Shown: piece after piece, positions 26,268 to 34,306 of the stretch
Layout: each line of letters begins with the position of its first letter
How positions within the stretch are numbered: the first letter of the stretch is position 1
DNA from: Pseudomonas poae
GTDB lineage: Bacteria > Pseudomonadota > Gammaproteobacteria > Pseudomonadales > Pseudomonadaceae
DNA: 64,000 nt
Reading direction: 5' to 3'
NCBI RefSeq assembly: GCF_001439785.1
Contig: NZ_JYLI01000002.1
Span: 124,001 to 188,000, forward strand
Notes under the pieces: generated by a model
Seen by the model: only the letters and a program-made list of their open reading frames with translations
What the model was told of the DNA's origin: nothing
The model's database searches: none
Translations under genes and position numbers: made by a program

Positions 26268-27132
26268 ACGGGGAGCTTTCCTTTACCGAAGCTTCCGCAG
26301 CCGTCACCACGTCCGACGGTATGATGCCCAAACCAAACATGGACTGGAGTACCTCGCTAGGGGCGACCTTAGTAGGTATCTCCACGCTGGCGGCCTCTCT
26401 GCGGATCAACCCCAGCTCATGCGCATACGCCGCATAGTCTCGATGGGTGCGGTGGTAGCGGTAGGCGAAGTCTTTGGGGTCTTCGCGTGTGATGATCAGC
26501 TCTTGAGACGACCCTTCGATTCGGAATGTCGACAGCCGCTTGCTTAGATAGAGATGCACGATGAGCAGAGAGGGGTAGTCCATCTGGGCCCTGGCAATGG
26601 TGAGGATGGTTGCCAGTACTTCAGACTTAACGTAATTCACGCTCCACAGCTTGCTGTCGAAGGTCGCGCTTTGCCGAAAACGAGCGTACTGCTCGCACAG
26701 CGCATCGTCCCTGAAGTCGAGCAAGATGACTTCAATCCGAATAGGTTGGCGATGCCGTTTGGCCTGTTCCAAGAGCTTCGGAAGGGTGTCAGCGCGAAAA
26801 TGCCGGCCCGTCCGCACGCTGATCTGATAGTCCACGGATTCGGCAACGATGCGATCAAGATTTTGCGAGATGTCCTGAGGCAGAACGACCGCCGCCTTCT
26901 GGACTTCATTCGGGTCAACGAAAAACGAAATGTAGAGCGTGGATAGAATCGCAAATGCACCACTCGCCACCACAGACGTCAAGAAGCTGTTGAACGCGGT
27001 TAGCGCGGGCGAGGGTGACGGGATGCTTGCGATCCACAGGATGGCCAGGAAGCACAAGGCGAGCAGCGTGCAGCTGGCGATCAGGAAGCTACGGCGCTGA
27101 TGAGCCGAGCTGAAAATACCGGACAGTGACAT
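26257..27132 (-). CDS. Two-TM membrane protein with cytoplasmic domain
   Basis: A 291-residue protein starting M-S-L-S-G-I-F-S-S-A-H at 27132. Two hydrophobic helices lie at about 15-37 (S-F-L-I-A-S-C-T-L-L-A-L-C-F-L-A-I-L) and about 48-72 (F-L-T-S-V-V-A-S-G-A-F-A-I-L). A ~210-residue cytoplasmic domain follows with strands such as I-R-I-E-V-I-L-L-D-F and S-L-L-I-V-H-L-Y-L. I do not recognise the domain. It overlaps the cupin-like gene. Two-TM-plus-sensor layouts are common among membrane effectors of defence systems, but that is only an analogy. Confidence 0.7.
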   Translation of the reverse strand: MSLSGIFSSAHQRRSFLIASCTLLALCFLAILWIASIPSPSPALTAFNSFLTSVVASGAFAILSTLYISFFVDPNEVQKAAVVLPQDISQNLDRIVAESVDYQISVRTGRHFRADTLPKLLEQAKRHRQPIRIEVILLDFRDDALCEQYARFRQSATFDSKLWSVNYVKSEVLATILTIARAQMDYPSLLIVHLYLSKRLSTFRIEGSSQELIITREDPKDFAYRYHRTHRDYAAYAHELGLIRREAASVEIPTKVAPSEVLQSMFGLGIIPSDVVTAAEASVKESSPYVS

Positions 27133-27791
27133 GACGTCTACCTTGTGAATTCCGTTTCGATCGCGGATTTTGCTGGGCGTGATAGCGTAATGCAAGCATG
27201 AAGCCTCACAAGCAACGGGCGCTGCGATCCGAAAACTGATCCGAGGGTGCAAATCCGAATGCTTAAGCTAGGCTAAGATCGAAGCGATCTAGGCGAAGTT
27301 TTTTCCGCTGATCAGCGCCAAAATCGAGTCTCGAATCACCGCAGCAAATGGATGAAGAATCGTGTGACATGTCACAAAGGAGTATCGCTTTGCATGATTC
27401 TTTTATGCCATACTCAATCCACTAGGCTATTTTCGCCGGTTGATCCCGCTCCAAATCGGCTGCGTGAAAGGCGCAGAATTCACGATCAACACCCAGTAGT
27501 GACGGAGGCGTTTCGCTTCCTGAATCCGGAACAAACGTGGCAAAGGTATCTGCATGGCAGGTGCTTGAGATGAACGTAATCGTAAGCTTTGAGTCGAAGT
27601 AGTGAGTGAAGCCGTCTGTCGGACATCTGTTTGGGGTGCTCACGCTGTTGATGGCGGATTCGTATAATCCGCACCTTCACGAACCATGGCGAGCTGTACC
27701 CGCTTCGGCGTCGTAAGTGTCTAACGTTAAGAAAGTCCGTAAGTCAGCAAGACCGCACCACCGGGAACGTGGGCAAAAAGAGGACAGAAAG
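27133..27791. other. Intergenic with perfect 14-bp palindrome
   Basis: About 660 bp between the divergent membrane-protein gene and a 56-codon gene. A perfect palindrome TGTGACATGTCACA (27363-27376) is followed by AAGGAG and a short open frame without recognisable content. The palindrome is a plausible operator. Confidence 0.4.
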
Positions 27792-27962
27792 ATGAGCGTT
27801 GAGCTTTTGTATGATAAGGCCAGGAAACACATGGGCGCGACGGAAGAGGAGCGCCTACGAAAAGCGCGAGCCCGTACCTTCGTGATGACCAGAATCCTAG
27901 CCAAGCAAGCCAAAGCCCAAGCCGTGACTGATGAGATGCTTGCTCGTACCTGCAGCCTCTGA
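27792..27962 (+). CDS. Small basic protein, 56 residues
   Basis: M-S-V-E-L-L-Y-D-K-A-R-K-H-M-G-A-T-E-E-E, then an Arg/Lys/Ala-rich helix to the end. The ATG at 27792 follows AGGACAGAAAG. A strong terminator comes right after the stop, which supports a short independent transcript. Predicted as a single long helix; may bind nucleic acid. No family recognised. Confidence 0.5.
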   Translation: MSVELLYDKARKHMGATEEERLRKARARTFVMTRILAKQAKAQAVTDEMLARTCSL

Positions 27963-27976
27963 GTTTTTCTGACCTG

Positions 27977-28005
27977 AAAGCAGCCCCTCGTGGCTGCTTT
28001 TTTTT
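27977..28005 (+). terminator. Rho-independent terminator
   Basis: Stem AAAGCAGCC/GGCTGCTTT with loop CCTCGT, followed by a run of T to 28005. It separates the 56-codon gene from the large gene starting at 28018, so the latter needs its own promoter or read-through. Confidence 0.85.
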
Positions 28006-28017
28006 GCGCATAGAACA

Positions 28018-30276
28018 ATGACTCCATACCTCGTCACGGAATTTCAGGCCGAAACGCTGAGCGCCCTGATTCGCGAATGCTTTGGCTACGAATACCTGCA
28101 GATCTTTGACAAAGAGCAGGTGAAGTACCTCTACAACTACCTCTGTCACATCGGTGCCAAGTCGATCCTGCTTGAGCCTCGGTACACCGATCGTGACTTC
28201 CTGGAAGACTATTCGCGCTACTATCTGAAGCGTTTCCGTAACGACGGTCAGGTCTGCGGGCGGCTTCATTTTTTCAGCTGCAAGCTTGACCATAAATCGC
28301 TTGATCGCATGATGATCGACAGCGCGCGCCAAGACCTGTCCCGGGCTTCGCTGCAGGACAATTACCTCGGCTTTGTGGTGATCAAACCGCTCGAAAAGAC
28401 CTTCATCGGCAAGACATGCTTACGCATTGCCGGTGATCACGGCACCGGGCCAGGCACGAAGAAAAAAATTGCCAAGCGCTATGACGTCAATCTGTTCGGC
28501 ATCAAGCTACATGTGAATTCGATTGCTTTCCAGGAGCAGGACAAGGTCGTCGCCGCCTGCGCGACCACTGCGATCTGGGCTGCGCTGCATGCGCTGCCAG
28601 GGCGTGATGTGAAGTCTGTCCCATCGTGCAGTGAGATCACCACCGCTGCACTCAATTTTGTGGATGGCTCGCACAACGGTTTCCCGAACAAGCACCTCAC
28701 ACACAAACAGATCCAGCGATCGCTCGACGTTCAGGGCTTTCGGTACCATTCCACCACACTCACTACTGAAACCCAGGGCTGGTTCCACAGCTACGCCTCT
28801 TCGCATATCGACAGTGACTTGCCGATCATTCTGGCAGGCGTCGTGTACGGGCCGGAAAGCAGCACGGCTGCTGACAAGCAGATGAAGGAAGCTGAAGCGC
28901 TGGAGGTGTTGGGGGAGTTCGATGAGCTCGACGAAACTGAGCGCGAAGAACTGAAGCTCGCAATGACGACTTCGACTTGCCAACCGATGTGCTTGAAAGG
29001 TGGCCATGCGGTGACGCTGGTGGGATATGACTTCCGAGACGGCAAAGAATGGCTCTACGTTCACGATGACCGTTTAGGCCCTTATGCGCGGGCGAAAATT
29101 GTCCCTGCGCAAGCATTCATCAAGGCTCAAGAAGACATTGGCTCTGTGGCCACTGAAGAGGTGAAGGCGTTGCTTTGCGAGCGCTGGGCGTTGGAATTCA
29201 GTCAGTGGAGCGAAAAAGCACAAGACTGGTTGCCGCCACATGAAATCCTCGTACCTGACCTCGGTATCGTTCCGGCTGACAAAAAGGCCCGTCTCGACTT
29301 CAAGTACGCGTACGGGACTGCAGAAACCATCCTCAGCCACCTCGAACGTTGGATGGTGGGCATCTGCGAGGAATCAACACTCAAGCCTGAGAAATGTTGG
29401 CACTCGATCAAGCTGGCGTCCATTTCTCAGGTTCGGGATGAGATTACCGGTCGACCCATTGGCTATGAAGTAGGCGACACCCTTGATGCCGGCGCCGAGA
29501 CCCCTGTCGCGACCGCCGAGGCCATCGAGCGTTGGAACGCACACAAGTTGAGCGTCCTCACCGCACCAATGGCCCGCCTCCAGTGGAGCATTGACCTGTA
29601 CTGGGGAGATCGAAAGGTGTTGAAGGTGTTGCTCGATGCCACGGACACGCCTTTGGGGGATGCTGTCTCAGCGATTTATGAACACGACTTGTTGTTCGGT
29701 GCCCTGTTCCTTAGGTGGTTCAGGGATCAGAAGGCCAATGCTCAGTACGTCGATGTTGAGCATTTCTACAGCTCGTTCTTGAAGGTGTTGGCCAAGCAAG
29801 ACCAGGACTACGCCAATTACTTGAACACGACCTACGGCAAATTGCGCGCTCCCAAGCGGTTGGAGAAAAGCGAAATCACTGCTGAGGGGAAAGGCGCCAA
29901 CCATACCGCGATCGAGCGATTCGACCCGCTGGCCCAGGAGCGTACCTTGGTGCGGAAATTCCCGCAGGTCGTCAAAAATCCAAAGACGAAAAACCTGATA
30001 TGGGCGATCGGGAAAGATGGCAGCGTGTTCGTCGCTGAAGATTTGAAAGATCCAAAGCGCGGTCACCCGAGCATGACAGGCCTACAGGCAGCCCGGATCG
30101 CCGGGGAAATGTGGTGGCGACCCAAGGGAGGGAGGAAAGGCGTGTGGGGCGTGAATTACGGCTCAGGCCGCTACAGCTTTGACTACACCAATCCTCGGCC
30201 TTTCCTGGCCAACGCGATCACCAAGATCGCTTCTTTCTTCCCCGAAGACAGGTTTGTGGAAGAGAAGATTCGCTGA
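28018..30276 (+). CDS. C39/papain-like cysteine peptidase-domain protein
   Basis: A 752-residue protein. The central part carries a peptidase C39-like triad: Cys in A-A-C-A-T-T-A-I-W-A-A-L (about residue 180), His in L-K-G-G-H-A-V-T-L-V-G-Y-D (about 330) and Asp in L-Y-V-H-D-D-R-L-G-P (about 347). The N-terminal ~150 residues and the central region after 400 are unrecognised. The C-terminus (G-H-P-S-M-T-G-L, then W-G-V-N-Y-G-S-G-R-Y-S) resembles an end module seen in polymorphic toxins. No signal peptide or membrane segment. It starts just after a terminator and leads a three-gene plus-strand run. It could process a partner protein; substrate unknown. Confidence 0.75.
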   Translation: MTPYLVTEFQAETLSALIRECFGYEYLQIFDKEQVKYLYNYLCHIGAKSILLEPRYTDRDFLEDYSRYYLKRFRNDGQVCGRLHFFSCKLDHKSLDRMMIDSARQDLSRASLQDNYLGFVVIKPLEKTFIGKTCLRIAGDHGTGPGTKKKIAKRYDVNLFGIKLHVNSIAFQEQDKVVAACATTAIWAALHALPGRDVKSVPSCSEITTAALNFVDGSHNGFPNKHLTHKQIQRSLDVQGFRYHSTTLTTETQGWFHSYASSHIDSDLPIILAGVVYGPESSTAADKQMKEAEALEVLGEFDELDETEREELKLAMTTSTCQPMCLKGGHAVTLVGYDFRDGKEWLYVHDDRLGPYARAKIVPAQAFIKAQEDIGSVATEEVKALLCERWALEFSQWSEKAQDWLPPHEILVPDLGIVPADKKARLDFKYAYGTAETILSHLERWMVGICEESTLKPEKCWHSIKLASISQVRDEITGRPIGYEVGDTLDAGAETPVATAEAIERWNAHKLSVLTAPMARLQWSIDLYWGDRKVLKVLLDATDTPLGDAVSAIYEHDLLFGALFLRWFRDQKANAQYVDVEHFYSSFLKVLAKQDQDYANYLNTTYGKLRAPKRLEKSEITAEGKGANHTAIERFDPLAQERTLVRKFPQVVKNPKTKNLIWAIGKDGSVFVAEDLKDPKRGHPSMTGLQAARIAGEMWWRPKGGRKGVWGVNYGSGRYSFDYTNPRPFLANAITKIASFFPEDRFVEEKIR

Positions 30277-30386
30277 GGGACTGCGGGCGCTCACCAGGGC
30301 GCGTCTTCTCAATGTTCGCAATCGCGAGACTCGCCCAACCCAAGCCTTCGATTGACATCATCGTCACTTTTGACGATGATGGGGGC

Positions 30387-31064
30387 ATGAGATATCCAGG
30401 CGGGAAGGGCAAGTGCTATCAGCGCTTGATCAATTTGATGCCTCCGCATCAGACCTACATCGAGACGCACTTGGGTGCGGGCGCAGTCCTGCGTCACAAA
30501 AAAACTGCAGCTCGAAACATCGCGGTGGACGTTGATCCTGCCGTTCATGACACGTGGACTGATCACCAGATTGAAGGCCTTGAGCTCATCCTGGGTGACG
30601 CGTCGAGCTATCTGAACAGTTTCACTTACGACGGCAGCGAGCTGATCTATGCTGATCCTCCGTATGTGACAGAGACGCGTCGTCGCCCCAAGATCTACCG
30701 GTACGAATATGATCAGAGCCAGCATGAACAGCTGCTGTGTACGTTGTGCAGCGTGCCGTGCAAGGTGATGATCTCCGGCTACGACAGCGCCTTGTACAAC
30801 GACATGCTCCATGGATGGAGGAAGGTCACGTTTACGGCCAAAACGCACACGGATCTGCGGGAGGAATGCGTATGGATGAACTACGCTGCCCCTCAGGAAC
30901 TGCACGATAGCCGTTACCTGGGCGATACGTTCCGGGAGCGTCAGACCATCGCCAGGCGTCAGTCACGACTGCGTGATCGTATCGCGGCGATGGAGTCCGT
31001 GGAACGCAACGATTTCTTGCACTGGATCGCGCAGACCTATGGCCCCGCTCAGGAGGCACGATGA
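30387..31064 (+). CDS. D12-class DNA adenine methyltransferase-like protein
   Basis: About 225 residues starting M-R-Y-P-G-G-K-G-K at an ATG preceded by GGGGG; an ATG at 30312 is an alternative. The SAM-binding N-terminus Y-P-G-G-K-G-K-C-Y (D12 class F-x-G-G-K), E-T-H-L-G-A-G-A-V (motif I) and catalytic D-P-P-Y in L-I-Y-A-D-P-P-Y-V are all present. It is shorter than Dam enzymes. It overlaps the OGG-like gene by ATGA. It may methylate adenine in DNA or act on a modified nucleotide of the locus. Confidence 0.82.
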   Translation: MRYPGGKGKCYQRLINLMPPHQTYIETHLGAGAVLRHKKTAARNIAVDVDPAVHDTWTDHQIEGLELILGDASSYLNSFTYDGSELIYADPPYVTETRRRPKIYRYEYDQSQHEQLLCTLCSVPCKVMISGYDSALYNDMLHGWRKVTFTAKTHTDLREECVWMNYAAPQELHDSRYLGDTFRERQTIARRQSRLRDRIAAMESVERNDFLHWIAQTYGPAQEAR

Positions 31065-31834
31065 TGCAAAGCGGCGTAGTGTTTGTTGAGTCCACGCTGT
31101 ACCAGCGCGACTTTCCTGATGCCAAGATCGAAGTGCTCCCGGGCGTTGCGTGGGGATTGATCGAAGCATTCCCGTCCCCCGCTTACTGGGCCTATCAAGT
31201 ATGGGCAAACGACCAGGAACCTGAGCCGCTCAACTACAAGCTGGGAGCCACGTTGGCAGAGGAGGTCGGTGCATGCGTACTGGGCGGCCACGGAATTCCA
31301 GCGAACGTCGGACTGGCAGCATTCGCCCACCTGAGAAACCATGGCGCTTTTGAAGGGGGCCTGCCTAGTGAGGAGCAGCTGCAGGCGTGGCTAACCGTTC
31401 CGTTGAATATCGGTAGCCGCTCGGTACGCTACCGTTTTGCCAAACAGAAAGCGCGTTACCTGCACGCTGCGCTCGCTGCTCTGGCCGCAGGGGGCTATCC
31501 CTTGAGTTCCGGGCGGGCGCTTCGGGACTGGCTACTCAAGTTGCCGGGCATTGGCTACAAAACCGCTTCTTGGATTGCTCGCAACTGGCTCGATGCCGAC
31601 GATGTCGCGATCCTGGATATCCACATTTTGCGCGCAGGGGCGTTAGCGGGCTTTTTTACGCCTGGCCTCACGGTGGAGCGGCACTACCTGAAGCTGGAAG
31701 CAGAGTTTCTTGCGCTGAGCAAAGCGATTGAGGTTCGGCCATCCAAGCTCGACGCGCTGATGTGGTACCAGATGATGTCCGCGCGTTCCGTCGTGCACAG
31801 CCTGCTGAACCAGACCGGCTTGAAGGCAGCCTAG
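31061..31834 (+). CDS. OGG-like HhH-GPD DNA glycosylase
   Basis: A 257-residue protein. The helix-hairpin-helix reads L-P-G-I-G-Y-K-T-A-S-W-I-A-R-N (about 164-178), with the Lys placed like the catalytic lysine of 8-oxoguanine glycosylases, and the catalytic Asp in V-A-I-L-D-I-H-I-L (about 187). It is distinct from the chromosomal MutM at 62854. OGG-type proteins recur with QueC-like proteins in type IV CBASS loci. Its last codon shares a CTAG with the last codon of the convergent SagB-like gene. Confidence 0.85.
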   Translation: MMQSGVVFVESTLYQRDFPDAKIEVLPGVAWGLIEAFPSPAYWAYQVWANDQEPEPLNYKLGATLAEEVGACVLGGHGIPANVGLAAFAHLRNHGAFEGGLPSEEQLQAWLTVPLNIGSRSVRYRFAKQKARYLHAALAALAAGGYPLSSGRALRDWLLKLPGIGYKTASWIARNWLDADDVAILDIHILRAGALAGFFTPGLTVERHYLKLEAEFLALSKAIEVRPSKLDALMWYQMMSARSVVHSLLNQTGLKAA

Positions 31835-32514
31835 TCCCTCAGTGTCGGCCCGCCCACTAGGACAAGTCCCACGCCGGTAAGCACCCCTGGCGGGGCAAGT
31901 CGACTGGCCCAGGGCTCCCCCGTGATACCCAGTGGGCAGAGCACGCAGTCTAATGCCTCAGCTACCACTGCCATCACCGCTAACAGTGCCCCGGCATCCC
32001 GCCAGATCAGGCTTTCGCCGTGTTGGTATTTGGCAGCTGTTTTCCCAAGCTCGGCCACCAGAAGCAACCGCGTCGCCTGCTCGCTGGGCAGGGTTTGCTG
32101 ACACTGCTCAGTCAATCCTGCGAGGGCCTCCAATGACCCTGGTATCGCAACGAGGCCGTGCCGGCGACTGTCGTAGCGGCACCAGTTCGCCGCGCCCGGG
32201 AGGTGGGCCAGGATGTGGATGGGGTGGATAGCGCCGGCAGATGGGGTGGGCCGAAGCTCCAGATCGAAGCCGTAGTCGGATTCGGCGATGGCTTGTGTAC
32301 GTGTACTGCGCCACAGTAGCTGGCTCAGCTGATCATCGCTCAAGGCCTGGAACGTTCGCCTGGTGCGTCTGTTCTCCAGAAGGTAGAAGATGTCCCGCTC
32401 GCGGACACCTTCTACCTCGGGCAACGCATGAAAACGGCCATCAGGCCAGGCGTACGGCTGATAGTGCCCTGGCTCTGGCCTTACGGTTGGGCTACTCAGC
32501 GTGATCCAGTCCAT
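31831..32514 (-). CDS. SagB/nitroreductase-family flavoenzyme
   Basis: A 227-residue protein starting M-D-W-I-T-L-S-S-P-T at 32514, inside the end of the QueC-like gene (23-bp overlap). Signature segments: E-N-R-R-T-R-R-T-F (FMN phosphate-binding arginines), P-T-P-S-A-G-A-I-H-P (SagB/ThcOx hallmark) and L-D-C-V-L-C-P-L-G-I-T-G-E at the C-terminus. It is an FMN-dependent oxidase/dehydrogenase of the type that oxidises azolines in peptide modification; here the substrate is unknown. It is the last gene of the minus-strand operon. Confidence 0.78.
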   Translation of the reverse strand: MDWITLSSPTVRPEPGHYQPYAWPDGRFHALPEVEGVRERDIFYLLENRRTRRTFQALSDDQLSQLLWRSTRTQAIAESDYGFDLELRPTPSAGAIHPIHILAHLPGAANWCRYDSRRHGLVAIPGSLEALAGLTEQCQQTLPSEQATRLLLVAELGKTAAKYQHGESLIWRDAGALLAVMAVVAEALDCVLCPLGITGEPWASRLAPPGVLTGVGLVLVGGPTLRD

Positions 32515-33097
32515 GCTCGATCTCGTGCCAAACCTCAAAATACTTGTAGCAGCCTCGGCAGTTACCACAGGGCACGTTTGATTTGTGGCAGCTATGAGCC
32601 CAGGCGAGCATTGAGGATGGGACGTTGGCTTCTTTGACTAACTCGAACGTGCTCAGATGAATCGCAGGCGCCTCGACGGTCATCTCACCTTCTTGGATGA
32701 CCATCAGCTGGTTGATCGCCGCGATGAATTCCGGTGTGCCGTCGCGGTGTGAGCCATCCGACTTCACAGTGCCCAGGTAGAGCGTGTTCACACCCAGGCT
32801 GATTGCCTTCATCGCCGCCAGTGTTACGAGCAGCTGATTGCGATAGGGCCACCAGTCACTTGCAGGTGCATGTGCATCAGCCTTGTCGCCCGCCATGTCG
32901 CCGGAGCCGACAGCGCGGCAATCGATCGAGATGACATGGTGCTCAATACCGAGCTGTTTACAGAGGGTGGTGGAGGCGGAGATCTCGGCCTCTGCGGCCA
33001 ACTGGCCGTAATTCAGCGTGATACCGACTTCGGGACGCAGCCACCAGGCGATGGCGAGTGAGTCCATGCCACCTGACAATAGAAGAGCGCGCTTCAT
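32492..33097 (-). CDS. QueC-like ATP-pyrophosphatase
   Basis: A 201-residue member of the 7-cyano-7-deazaguanine synthase family. PP-loop L-L-L-S-G-G-M-D-S-L-A (residues 5-15), G-T-V-K-S-D-G-S-H-R-D-G-T-P-E-F and a C-terminal zinc cluster C-H-K-S-N-V-P-C-G-N-C-R-G-C are present. It starts in an ATGA overlap with the PfkB-deoxyribosyltransferase gene. No queD, queE or tgt genes are nearby, so it is unlikely to serve queuosine synthesis. QueC-like proteins in type IV CBASS and QatABCD have been reported to attach deazaguanine to a partner protein. Confidence 0.85.
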   Translation of the reverse strand: MKRALLLSGGMDSLAIAWWLRPEVGITLNYGQLAAEAEISASTTLCKQLGIEHHVISIDCRAVGSGDMAGDKADAHAPASDWWPYRNQLLVTLAAMKAISLGVNTLYLGTVKSDGSHRDGTPEFIAAINQLMVIQEGEMTVEAPAIHLSTFELVKEANVPSSMLAWAHSCHKSNVPCGNCRGCYKYFEVWHEIEHGLDHAE

Positions 33098-34302
33098 AGT
33101 TCTGCTGCCTCCCAAGCGGTCTGGTAAATGGCAGTCACGAAGTCATCGGAGATGATACAGCCGGATCCGGCCATCATTTTCTGATCCTCCTCCGACTCGT
33201 TTTCCACGTACAGGATGACGGGCTTCTTGAGTGCTCGCGCGTAGCCGATCTCATAGATCGTGCCGGCGTCGAGACCATCACCGATAGCGAGCATGAGGTC
33301 GCACTCATGAATGGCCTCAAGATCCTGGTGCACGACTTCCTCTGCGGGCCCGTGCCCGACGTCATGCACCGGAGAGAACACATTCAGCCCCATCGCCAGG
33401 AGCTGACTCCGCGCTTCTTCGACCAGCCAAAGCTGTGACAACGAGAAGAAGGGGCCTGCCAGATATACCAGAGGGGCTCTACCGCTTTTCGACTTCTTCG
33501 GCATGCTGGCCGCGTCGGGGTTGTACGCGCTGAGTTCAGCCTTCGACGCGAAGCCTTGGGACTCACAATAAAAGGCGGTTGCCCGTGAAGCCAGCATCGC
33601 CGCGTCCAGTGGGGGCAGCGCCTCCTCAATCCAGAAGTAGGCAAAGGTCGCGACGAAGACGTCTCCTGACCCGACCTTCCAGACCTTAGGCGTCACGAAT
33701 GAGGGGATGTGGTGTGTCCGATCTTCATGCAACAGCAGTGCGCCGGCTGGGCCCATCTTGATGATGACGATTTCGGCGCGCTGCGACTTGGCAAGGGCGC
33801 GGGCCAAGTCAGTTGCGCTCAGATCACTGCTGTCATGCAACGCTTCAGCTTCGTTTCTATTTAGGACAAGTGCCAGTCGCTCTGCCTTGGAGCCGTTCTC
33901 ATGGAACGGCGCTGGGGCGGTGGCGCTCTGTGGGTCATACACCGCCTGGCGTGCATCCACAACGCAGTCACCTTCCAGGAAGCCAAAGCGTACGACGTTT
34001 GCTGCACATACTTGCAGGCTGTGCTGTTGCTTGGGCGAGGGATGTAGAGATGGATGAGACAGTCCGTGGGTATAGCGGAATTGCAGGCTGCGATCAATGG
34101 CATGGGGCTCTAGCGTGAAGCCTTCCAAAGCCGACCTCAGGCGAAGAATCGACTCTGCGGTGCTGTCTACATAGGTCGTGAGGTTAACCGTTCCGCCCAG
34201 GCGCGCTATCGCTGTAGCGCCTCGACCGCCCGAGCCGAAGAGTTCCTGCCATGTGGGGCACATGCACTGTTCGTAGTAAACCCCGCCAACGACGTTGATC
34301 AT
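33094..34302 (-). CDS. PfkB-like kinase fused to nucleoside 2-deoxyribosyltransferase
   Basis: A 402-residue fusion. The N-terminal ~270 residues have PfkB sugar/nucleoside kinase features (A-I-A-R-L-G-G near the start, N-R-N-E-A-E-A, and W-K-V-G-S-G-D-V-F-V-A-T-F-A as the G-A/S-G-D anion hole and catalytic Asp). The C-terminal ~125 residues are a nucleoside 2-deoxyribosyltransferase (V-Y-L-A-G-P-F-F, C-D-L-M-L-A-I-G-D-G, D-A-G-T-I-Y-E-I-G-Y-A with the catalytic Glu). RBS AGGAGTGA precedes the ATG at 34302. It probably salvages or destroys (deoxy)nucleosides. It overlaps the QueC-like gene. Confidence 0.85.
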   Translation of the reverse strand: MINVVGGVYYEQCMCPTWQELFGSGGRGATAIARLGGTVNLTTYVDSTAESILRLRSALEGFTLEPHAIDRSLQFRYTHGLSHPSLHPSPKQQHSLQVCAANVVRFGFLEGDCVVDARQAVYDPQSATAPAPFHENGSKAERLALVLNRNEAEALHDSSDLSATDLARALAKSQRAEIVIIKMGPAGALLLHEDRTHHIPSFVTPKVWKVGSGDVFVATFAYFWIEEALPPLDAAMLASRATAFYCESQGFASKAELSAYNPDAASMPKKSKSGRAPLVYLAGPFFSLSQLWLVEEARSQLLAMGLNVFSPVHDVGHGPAEEVVHQDLEAIHECDLMLAIGDGLDAGTIYEIGYARALKKPVILYVENESEEDQKMMAGSGCIISDDFVTAIYQTAWEAAEL

Positions 34303-34306
34303 TAAG

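Noticed and set aside
30309..30905. Minus-strand 198-codon frame opposite the D12 methyltransferase
   Set aside because: The plus strand carries the D-P-P-Y and G-G-K motifs in the right order; the opposite frame shows nothing recognisable.
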